Shown here in pieces: positions 58,180 to 64,000 of a stretch of 64,000 bases of DNA. The position numbers and the translations under genes are program-made. Position 1 is the first letter of the stretch, and every line of letters begins with the position of its first letter. The stretch comes from Rothia mucilaginosa (lineage in GTDB: Bacteria; Actinomycetota; Actinomycetes; Actinomycetales; Micrococcaceae). Location: contig NZ_JVSP01000002.1 in the NCBI RefSeq assembly GCF_001061665.1, positions 277,177 through 341,176 on the forward strand, read 5' to 3'. The notes below the pieces were generated by a model. The model saw only the letters and a program-made list of their open reading frames with translations. It was not told where the DNA came from and searched no databases.

Positions 58180-59310
58180 ATGTCTGAAATTCAGATTGGC
58201 CTCTCCAAGAGCGCCCGCCCCACCTACTCCCTGGACGATGTGGCGCTGGTACCCACCCGCCGTACCCGCGATCGCCGCGATGTCGACACCTCCTGGCAGA
58301 TTGACGCCTTCAAGTTCGACACCCCGATTATTGGTGCGCCCATGGACTCGGTCATGTCCCCGGCGACCGCTATTGCCCTGGGCAAGCTGGGCGGCCTGGG
58401 TGTGCTGAACCTCGAGGGCCTGTGGACCCGCTACGAAGACCCGCAGCCGCTGCTCGACGAGATTGTTGAGCTGCCCGAGGCGGACCCCGCCTCCGCAACC
58501 ACCCGCATGCAGCAGATTTACTCCGAGCCGATCAAGCCGGAGCTGATTACCGCACGCCTGGAAGAGATTCGCGATTCCGGCGTGGTGGTTGCCGGTTCGC
58601 TGAGCCCGCAGAATACTCAGGAGCACTACGAGACCGTGGTGAAGGCCGGCGTTGAGCTGTTCGTCATCCGTGGCGCATCCGTCTCTGCCGAGCACCTTTC
58701 GACCTCGCACGAGCCGCTGAACCTGAAGAAGTTCATCTACGAGCTGGACGTTCCCGTCATTGTCGGTGGCGTGGCCGGTTATTCGCAGGCTAAGCACCTG
58801 ATGCGTACCGGTGCCGCCGGTGTGCTGGTGGGCTTCGGCGGCGGTTCCGCTCAGACCACCCGCCAGGGCCTGGGCATTTCCGCACCGATGGCAACCGCCA
58901 TAGCCGATGTGGCTGCGGCACGTTCGGACTACCTGGACGAGTCCGGCGGCCGCTACGTGCACGTGATTGCTGACGGTTCCCTGGGCCGCTCCGGCGATAT
59001 GGTGAAGGCGCTTGCACTGGGTGCTGACGCCGTGATGCTGGGCGCTCCGCTGGCTCGCGCCTCCGAGGCGCCCGGTCAGGGCCTGTACTGGGGCAACGAG
59101 GCGCACTCGCTGGACTTCCCGCGCGGCGTGCGCACCCCGCTGGGCGTCGTCGGCACGCTGGAGGAGGTCCTGTACGGTCCTTCGCACCACGTGGACGGAA
59201 CCAGCAACATTGTCGGTGCGCTCAAGCGCGCAATGGCTAACTGCGGCTACCTGGAGCTGAAGAAGTTCCAGAAGGCCGAACTGACCGTGGTCCCTTCCTA
59301 CCGCGGCTAA
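58180..59310 (+). CDS. guaB3: GuaB3 family IMP dehydrogenase-related protein
   Basis: GuaB3, 376 aa, is an IMPDH/GMPR barrel without CBS domains. SLDDVALVPTRRTRDRRDVD and GAPMDSVMSPATAIALGKLG match the family. In the active-site loop GFGGGSAQTTRQG (about 218) the position of the IMPDH cysteine is Gln, so classic IMPDH chemistry is not expected at that residue. The ATG at 58180 follows GAAAGGA. The biochemical role in this phylum is not settled. Order guaB-guaB3-guaA is conserved. Confidence 0.9.
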   Translation: MSEIQIGLSKSARPTYSLDDVALVPTRRTRDRRDVDTSWQIDAFKFDTPIIGAPMDSVMSPATAIALGKLGGLGVLNLEGLWTRYEDPQPLLDEIVELPEADPASATTRMQQIYSEPIKPELITARLEEIRDSGVVVAGSLSPQNTQEHYETVVKAGVELFVIRGASVSAEHLSTSHEPLNLKKFIYELDVPVIVGGVAGYSQAKHLMRTGAAGVLVGFGGGSAQTTRQGLGISAPMATAIADVAAARSDYLDESGGRYVHVIADGSLGRSGDMVKALALGADAVMLGAPLARASEAPGQGLYWGNEAHSLDFPRGVRTPLGVVGTLEEVLYGPSHHVDGTSNIVGALKRAMANCGYLELKKFQKAELTVVPSYRG

Positions 59311-59431
59311 TGTAGCGTCATGAATCACCGCTCGGCGGCTACGGGGCTATCCCCGCGGCCGCCGGGCGGTGCCTGCTATCTGCAGCGTAAAAAGAACGGT
59401 CGTAGGCGGAATAGTCCCCGCGCCACGGGCG

Positions 59432-59460
59432 TTCAAGCTCACACCGCGATAGCGTAAAAT
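59432..59460 (+). promoter_or_regulatory. Promoter of guaA
   Basis: TTCAAG (59432-59437), 17 nt, TAAAAT (59455-59460), giving a leader of about 50 nt. Confidence 0.5.
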
Positions 59461-59515
59461 AGATATATCCCCGCGCAAGTGCGCGGATTAGTACCAACAC
59501 GTTGAGGTAATTTTC

Positions 59516-61108
59516 GTGACCAACTCTGTGAACCTGGACCAGCTCGAAGAGCGTCCCGTCCTGGTGGTAGATTACGGTGCTCAGTACGCGCAGCTCATCG
59601 CTCGTCGCGTGCGTGAAGCCGGCATCTACTCCGAAATCGTCCCCCACTCCATGAGCACCGAGAAGATGCTCGCCAAGAACCCGGCAGCCATCGTGCTCTC
59701 CGGTGGCCCCTCCTCGGTCTACGCCGATGGCGCACCCAAGGGCGACAAGGCCCTCTTCGAAGCTGGCGTGCCGATTTTCGGTATCTGCTACGGCTTCCAG
59801 GTGATGGCCCAGACCCTCGGCGGCACCGTCGCCCAGACCGGTCTGCGCGAATACGGCGCAACCGACGCTGTGGTCTGCGCTGAGAACTCCTCCTTCCTCA
59901 CCGGCACCCCCACCACCCAGAACGTGTGGATGTCTCACGGTGACTCCGTGACCGAAGCCCCCGAGGGCTTCGAGGTTCTGGCCAAGACCCCCGGCGCCTC
60001 CGTGGCAGCATTCGTGGACGAGTCCCGCAAGCTCGGCGGCGTGCAGTGGCACCCCGAGGTGAAGCACTCCGACTACGGCCAGGTCGCCCTGGAGAACTTC
60101 CTCTACAATGTGGCAGGCCTGAAGCCCACCTGGTCCACCAATAACATCATCGAGGAGCAGGTCGCTAAGATTCGCGAGCAGGTCGGTAGCGACCGCGTCA
60201 TCTGCGCGCTCTCCGGCGGCGTTGACTCCTCCGTGGCGGCAGCACTCGTGCACAAGGCTGTTGGCGACCAGCTCACCTGCTTCTTCATCGACCACGGTCT
60301 GCTCCGTGAAGGTGAGCGCGAACAGGTCGAGCAGGACTACGCAGCATCCATGGGCATTAAGGTCATCACCATCGACGAGTCGGAGCGTTTCCTCTCCGCG
60401 CTCGAGGGTGTTACCGAGCCCGAGGCGAAGCGTAAGGCTATCGGCCGCGAGTTCATCCGCTCCTTCGAGGAGGCACAGCGCAAGCTGATTGCAGAGGCCG
60501 GCGAAGAGGGCGCAGACATCAAGTTCCTGGTCCAGGGCACCCTGTACCCGGACGTTGTCGAGTCCGGCGGCGGCGACGGCACCGCAAACATCAAGAGCCA
60601 CCACAACGTGGGCGGCCTGCCCGACGACCTGACCTTCGAACTGGTTGAGCCGCTGCGCACCCTGTTCAAGGACGAGGTCCGCGCTATCGGTCGCGAGCTC
60701 GGCGTTCCCGAGAAGATCGTGGCACGTCAGCCGTTCCCCGGTCCCGGCCTGGGTATCCGCATCGTCGGTGAGGTTAACCGCGAGAACCTGGAAACCCTGC
60801 GCGCAGCTGACGCCATTGTGCGTGAAGAGCTGACCGCGGCTGGCCAGGACGAGCACATCTGGCAGTGCCCCGTGGTTCTGCTGGCTGGCGTTCGCTCCGT
60901 GGGCGTTCAGGGCGACGGCCGTACCTACGGTCACCCGATTGTTCTGCGCCCGGTCTCGTCTGAGGACGCGATGACCGCTGACTGGTCGCGCCTGCCCTAC
61001 GACCTGCTGGCTAAGATCTCGAACCGCATTACGAACGAGGTCAAGGACGTTAACCGAGTGGTGCTGGACGTTACCTCCAAGCCCCCGGGAACCATTGAGT
61101 GGGAGTAA
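59516..61108 (+). CDS. guaA: GMP synthase (glutamine-hydrolysing)
   Basis: GuaA, 530 aa, aminates XMP to GMP. The class I glutaminase domain has [20 protein letters not shown], the catalytic C91 in [10 protein letters not shown] and HGDSV; the ATP-pyrophosphatase P-loop is [14 protein letters not shown] (about 230). The dimerisation end is conserved: [10 protein letters not shown]. The GTG start has GAGG 8-9 nt upstream. It completes the guanine-nucleotide cluster. Confidence 0.97.
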   Translation: MTNSVNLDQLEERPVLVVDYGAQYAQLIARRVREAGIYSEIVPHSMSTEKMLAKNPAAIVLSGGPSSVYADGAPKGDKALFEAGVPIFGICYGFQVMAQTLGGTVAQTGLREYGATDAVVCAENSSFLTGTPTTQNVWMSHGDSVTEAPEGFEVLAKTPGASVAAFVDESRKLGGVQWHPEVKHSDYGQVALENFLYNVAGLKPTWSTNNIIEEQVAKIREQVGSDRVICALSGGVDSSVAAALVHKAVGDQLTCFFIDHGLLREGEREQVEQDYAASMGIKVITIDESERFLSALEGVTEPEAKRKAIGREFIRSFEEAQRKLIAEAGEEGADIKFLVQGTLYPDVVESGGGDGTANIKSHHNVGGLPDDLTFELVEPLRTLFKDEVRAIGRELGVPEKIVARQPFPGPGLGIRIVGEVNRENLETLRAADAIVREELTAAGQDEHIWQCPVVLLAGVRSVGVQGDGRTYGHPIVLRPVSSEDAMTADWSRLPYDLLAKISNRITNEVKDVNRVVLDVTSKPPGTIEWE

Positions 61109-61157
61109 TCCCTGCGTGGGAGTGATCCCCGAGTGGGAGTGAAGCTCCTCCCGTGAA

Positions 61158-61206
61158 GAAGCCGCCCGGTGCATCCTGCTGTGGATGCGCCGGGCGGCTT
61201 CTTATA
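61158..61206 (+). terminator. Terminator of guaA (copy 1 of a duplicated terminator)
   Basis: The 19-nt arm 61158-61176 pairs with 61183-61201 (core GCCGCCCGGTGCATCC; one G-T-like offset), followed by TTATA. The 39-nt core 61162-61200 is repeated exactly at 61490-61528. Confidence 0.9.
61162..61200 (+). repeat. 39-bp direct repeat, copy 1
   Basis: Identical to 61490-61528. The two copies flank a 289-nt AT-rich stretch carrying a promoter-like -10, a ribosome-binding site and a 54-aa ORF. Confidence 0.95.
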
Positions 61207-61244
61207 TACGTATGTGTGTTACGGATGCCGAGGATGAACGGAAA

Positions 61245-61250
61245 TATAAT
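61245..61250 (+). promoter_or_regulatory. Consensus -10 of the small ORF
   Basis: TATAAT, a perfect -10, 62 nt before the ATG. The -35 is weak (CGGATG at 17-nt spacing). A dyad GCATGT-N9-ACATGC follows at about 61259-61279. Confidence 0.4.
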
Positions 61251-61312
61251 GTGTATATGCATGTTGGCCTGATACATGCTGAGCGCTGGCCTAACATCAT
61301 AAGGAGGGACCG

Positions 61313-61477
61313 ATGACGTCGAAAATCGATGAAGAGCACGCTCAAAAGCAGGAGACTAAATCTTCCTTATATGAATTTTTCGCCAGCTTACCCAGCTCTT
61401 CAGATGACGTAGAAAATCCTGAAGAATTCCCCTTGGTGGCACGCTCTGCTTTGCAGCGTCCTTCTCCAGAGTTTTAG
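61313..61477 (+). CDS. Small acidic protein, 54 aa, unknown function
   Basis: ATG 61313 follows a perfect AAGGAGG by 6 nt. The product begins MTSKIDEEHAQKQETKSSLY, continues EFFASLPSSSDDVENPEEFP and ends SPEF. It is acidic, has no membrane segment or Cys, and matches no family I know. Codon use (TTA, AAA, AAT, TCT) is more AT-rich than in the neighbours. It has its own -10 and its own terminator, the latter an exact copy of the guaA terminator. An antitoxin-like or regulatory small protein is possible, but no partner toxin adjoins it. Confidence 0.6.
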   Translation: MTSKIDEEHAQKQETKSSLYEFFASLPSSSDDVENPEEFPLVARSALQRPSPEF

Positions 61478-61489
61478 ATTAGGAAGGAA

Positions 61490-61530
61490 CCGCCCGGTGC
61501 ATCCTGCTGTGGATGCGCCGGGCGGCTTTA
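61490..61530 (+). terminator. Terminator copy 2 after the small ORF
   Basis: 61490-61528 repeats 61162-61200 base for base (CCGCCCGGTGCATCC stem) and forms the same hairpin, followed by TTTAGC. Also counts as copy 2 of the 39-bp direct repeat. Confidence 0.9.
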
Positions 61531-61669
61531 GCTATGGGGCAGAGAAATATTAATGCGAAACGGATATTTTCTTCGAAATTAAAGAAAACCGCTTATTTTT
61601 TAAACTGCGAGTCTAAATAAAAGAAATACGCTCCGGAAAATTCCGCAAAACTAAGCGGGACAGAAATAT

Positions 61670-62146
61670 TTAATACGGCCGATTCGGGTGGCGAATCGAA
61701 CTACGCCAATGTGCGCTCGAGCCCAGGCCAAAATGCAGACCAAAGAAGGCCCCAAAACACAGGAATCCAAAAGCGCAGGCCATGTACACGCCGTAGGTCA
61801 GCACCAGGAAATCGGAGTCGTGTTCCAGGCCGGAGAGTACCAGGTGAGTCAGGTTTACGCCCAAAACGGCAAGCCATACGACGCTTGCCACCGCAATCAA
61901 CCAGGACAGTAGGCTCAGTACCGGGTGCGGAACCCTGAACGTGCGCTCCTCGACAAGGGCTTCTGAGGGTGTAACACGGGATGCGGGGGTAACCGCTGAG
62001 GCGCTCGTAGCGGCGGACGCGGAACGCCGCGGGATACGCACCCCGGCGTGGGGGTGGGCGGCGCGGTGCGGGGTTTTCTGACGCGCTACCTTGGGGGAGG
62101 GGACACCCCCGGAGTCGGAAGGGCTGGAGAGGTAAGGCTGCTGCAT
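61670..62146 (-). CDS. Small membrane protein, two helices, unknown function
   Basis: The 158-aa protein starts at ATG 62146, 6 nt after GGGAG, and begins MQQPYLSSPSDSGG. The N-terminal half (to about 75) is Ser/Ala/Pro/Arg-rich and low complexity. Two hydrophobic helices follow (HPVLSLLSWLIAVASVVWLA and LVLTYGVYMACAFGFLCFGA), then a short basic tail. No family is recognised. A longer frame to 62353 exists but lacks a ribosome-binding site. It ends in the AT-rich stretch beside the small-ORF cassette. Confidence 0.65.
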   Translation of the reverse strand: MQQPYLSSPSDSGGVPSPKVARQKTPHRAAHPHAGVRIPRRSASAATSASAVTPASRVTPSEALVEERTFRVPHPVLSLLSWLIAVASVVWLAVLGVNLTHLVLSGLEHDSDFLVLTYGVYMACAFGFLCFGAFFGLHFGLGSSAHWRSSIRHPNRPY

Positions 62147-62524
62147 TGCGTGCTCCCGGCGAGATCTTGAAGGGAACCAATCCTGCTGAGTTCGCTTCGT
62201 GAGGGTATGGACGGCAGACGAGTTCATACGGTAGAAAATGCAATCTCTGCGTATTTCTAGAGTAAATTTGATGTATAAAAAATACGAGGGTTTCGGCAAA
62301 TATGATGCAATATGACGCGAAAATTTCGAAATGGCATCCCGTGAAATGCTCAACCTTAATCTGAATGTATAGGCGGGCGATATTAGACAGGCTCACATTC
62401 CCGAGAATATTCCTCGCCGGCCCGTCCTCGGTGCCCGAACGTGAGACCATGGAAAGGCGGCTTAGCGCAACGGCGCGGTGCGCATCCAAAATAAGGGCCA
62501 ACGCGGTGACCGAAGGAGCGTCTT
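62147..62524. other. Divergent promoter region, AT-rich
   Basis: This gap between the leftward small membrane protein and the rightward AEC transporter has AT-rich sequence at 62227-62350. No promoter pair can be assigned with confidence, and I see no gene. Confidence 0.4.
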
Positions 62525-63493
62525 GTGGGAATCATCCTGCCCCTCATCTACCTGGTTGCAGGGCTGACGCTGGCCCTCACCCTGCCCGAGCACCGGGGCA
62601 GACGGCTCAAGGAATGGGCCTCGGCCCTGCTGACCCGCTGGATTATTCCCGCCGTCATCATCTACACGGTTGCCACCAGCCGCCCCGAGCTGTTCTTTGT
62701 TGCCGCGTCCACCATGGTTATGATGCTCCTCGGTGTGCTCGGTGCCGGGCGGATTACCCGAGATCCCGTGCAGAAGCTCGCCTTCGTGTACCTAAACGCC
62801 GGGCTCTTCGGCATCCCCGTGGTCGCGGGCATCTGGGGCGATGAGGCCGTGCGCGTCTACATCGGCGCGTATATCGGCAACTCCATCATGGGCAATATTC
62901 TGGGTACCTCGCTGCTACGGGGCGACTCGAGGGCCGAATCGGGTGAAGGTTCCCCACCCCGTACGGCTACCGCCGCGAGCCGCGGCGCAACCATCCGCAG
63001 GGTACTGCGAGGGCTGCGCACGAGCCCACCCGTTATCGCCGTGGTAATCGGCTTGCTCTGCCTGCCCGCAGGGCACTTCCTGAGTGTTCACGGAGCCGGG
63101 TTCTACCGGGTGCTGACCTGGGTCTTCAGCTTTATCGGGATGATCGTGCTGGGCATGTGGCTCGGGGCCGCCAAGCTGCACCGCGCAGACCTGACCCGGG
63201 CCGCCGGATGGGGGGTGCTCCGCACCGCGCTCGTGAGCGTCTACAGCCTCGGCGTGCTGGCGCTCGCCCGTTGGGCGCACGACGCGGCGGGCGTACACTT
63301 CGACCAGCTACTGGCCTACCCGCAGGTGCTCTTCATCCTGGGAGTCCTGCCGCCTGCCGCCAATATCGTGATCCTTGAGACCCACTACCGGCACGAGGGC
63401 ACCGCAGCCCCCGTCATCGCCGCAGGGGCGGTCGTCAGCGTCGGTCTTATCGCGCTGGCGGTGCCGATTCTTCAGCTTGCGTTCTCCGGTTAG
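62525..63493 (+). CDS. AEC family (auxin efflux carrier-like) permease
   Basis: The 322-aa integral membrane protein has about 8-10 helices arranged in two halves joined by a hydrophilic loop (about 135-160). The GTG start follows AAGGAG by 7 nt. Features of AEC transporters include the N-terminal ILPLIYLVAGL helix, LAFVYLNAGLFGIPVVAGIW with its conserved Asn, and FILGVLPPAANIVILETHY, the mirrored motif in the second half. Substrate cannot be inferred; the family exports or imports small carboxylates and related anions. Confidence 0.85.
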   Translation: MGIILPLIYLVAGLTLALTLPEHRGRRLKEWASALLTRWIIPAVIIYTVATSRPELFFVAASTMVMMLLGVLGAGRITRDPVQKLAFVYLNAGLFGIPVVAGIWGDEAVRVYIGAYIGNSIMGNILGTSLLRGDSRAESGEGSPPRTATAASRGATIRRVLRGLRTSPPVIAVVIGLLCLPAGHFLSVHGAGFYRVLTWVFSFIGMIVLGMWLGAAKLHRADLTRAAGWGVLRTALVSVYSLGVLALARWAHDAAGVHFDQLLAYPQVLFILGVLPPAANIVILETHYRHEGTAAPVIAAGAVVSVGLIALAVPILQLAFSG

Positions 63494-63534
63494 CCGGAGC
63501 CGAAACGAGCACACAACGAGTGGGTACAGCAAAA

Positions 63535-63566
63535 GGAGGGCGGGGATCGTACAATCCCCGCCCTCC
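63535..63566 (-). terminator. Terminator of the alpha-glucosidase gene
   Basis: GGAGGGCGGGGAT (63535-63547) pairs exactly with ATCCCCGCCCTCC (63554-63566). Read leftward it continues into TTTTGCTG, so it best serves the minus-strand gene; it may also stop the AEC gene. Confidence 0.85.
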
Positions 63567-63614
63567 CGCGGTTCTACGCCGACCTAGAGGTCAGCAGCCG
63601 TCGGACAGCTTTCG

Positions 63615-64000
63615 CTATCGAACGATGTGGTAGACCTTTGCCTCGTAGGGGCGCAGGGTCGAACCCGCGTCGTCCTTGTAGTTTGAGCTCACCAGCTCGA
63701 CGCGGGCGCCAGACTCGCGTGCCTCAGCAAGCACGGCGAAGTCGCGCTCCAGCTCCTCGGCGGTGAAGTTCGAAATCACCAGCAGAGACTCGTTCGCGGG
63801 GGAACCATCCGCGCCACCGGTACGGGTGTAGGCGTACACGGCCTCGTCCTCATCGTGCGGAACCTGAACCGAATCCACCGGAGCGAAGGAGGCGTAAACC
63901 ATCAGATCCTTCAGCTCGCCGCGGCGCAGAGCCACCAGCTGCTGGTAGTGGTAGAAGATCGAGTCCTCATCCGCCAGAACTGCCTCAGCGTTAATCGCCG
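63615..64000 (-). CDS. GH13 alpha-glucosidase-type protein, 3' part
   Basis: The frame is open from the window edge to a stop at 63615, giving the last 128 residues. It reads INAEAVLADEDSIFYHYQQL followed by VALRRGELKDLMVYASFAPV, then VYAYTRTGG and ESLLVISNFTAEE, ending YEAKVYHIVR. This is the end of the catalytic barrel and the C-terminal beta domain of GH13 alpha-glucosidases (oligo-1,6-glucosidase group). The active site lies outside the window, so the specificity is unknown. Confidence 0.85.
   Translation of the reverse strand, partial: AINAEAVLADEDSIFYHYQQLVALRRGELKDLMVYASFAPVDSVQVPHDEDEAVYAYTRTGGADGSPANESLLVISNFTAEELERDFAVLAEARESGARVELVSSNYKDDAGSTLRPYEAKVYHIVR

Overview
The window looks like chromosomal DNA of a high-GC Gram-positive bacterium of the family Micrococcaceae, most likely a Rothia species. 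The basis is inference from gene order and protein sequences: a Micrococcales-type ribosomal cluster without rpsN/rpsZ or rpsD, actinobacterial GuaB3, mycothiol gene mshA, an LAXTG-type sorting signal, many GTG/TTG starts and very GC-rich third codon positions. No rRNA, tRNA, insertion sequence, prophage or CRISPR array was seen.

Layout. 1-1.5 kb: end of fusA, then tuf. 1.9-5.4 kb (minus): a giant polytopic membrane protein inserted between tuf and the S10 operon. 5.9-11.1 kb: S10 operon (rpsJ to rpsQ), closed by a terminator. 11.2-16.2 kb: an accessory island between the S10 and spc operons, holding a secreted, LAXTG-anchored beta-propeller protein with two repeats of a second domain, and a leaderless-signal (cytosolic) propeller paralogue. 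16.9-20.9 kb: spc operon (rplN to rplO). 21.2-31.4 kb: secY-adk, map, rlmN, infA-rpmJ-rpsM-rpsK-rpoA-rplQ, truA, rplM-rpsI. 31.7-41.6 kb: ppk2, glmM, mscL (minus), a VanY-like lipoprotein (minus), coaA (minus), glmS, acpS, nnr. 41.8-46.1 kb (minus): polyprenyl glycosylphosphotransferase, a phosphatase-like gene and mshA. 46.3-50.9 kb: alr, tsaE, tsaB, rimI, tsaD. 51-54 kb (minus): YbdK-type carboxylate-amine ligase and a THUMP-like methyltransferase. 54-61 kb: groES-groL, guaB, guaB3, guaA. 61-64 kb: a 54-aa small ORF cassette between two identical terminators, a small membrane protein, an AEC transporter, and the 3' end of a GH13 alpha-glucosidase.

How it works together. Most of the window is growth machinery: translation, Sec export, nucleotide supply (adk, guaB, guaA), tRNA/rRNA modification (truA, rlmN, tsaBDE, rimI), chaperonins, and cell-wall precursor supply (glmS, glmM, alr, VanY). 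Several of these share a promoter pattern TTGnnn-N17-TAGAGT. glmM and glmS, two steps of UDP-GlcNAc synthesis, carry nearly identical promoters placed so that the transcript would start at the initiation codon.

The most unusual points are the two-gene propeller island inside the ribosomal superoperon with a possible iron box and a 76-nt long-inverted-repeat element, the direct-repeat-bounded 54-aa ORF cassette, the twin glm promoters, the C-terminal extra domain of L17, the phosphatase-like gene beside mshA, and a GuaB3 lacking the IMPDH catalytic cysteine.
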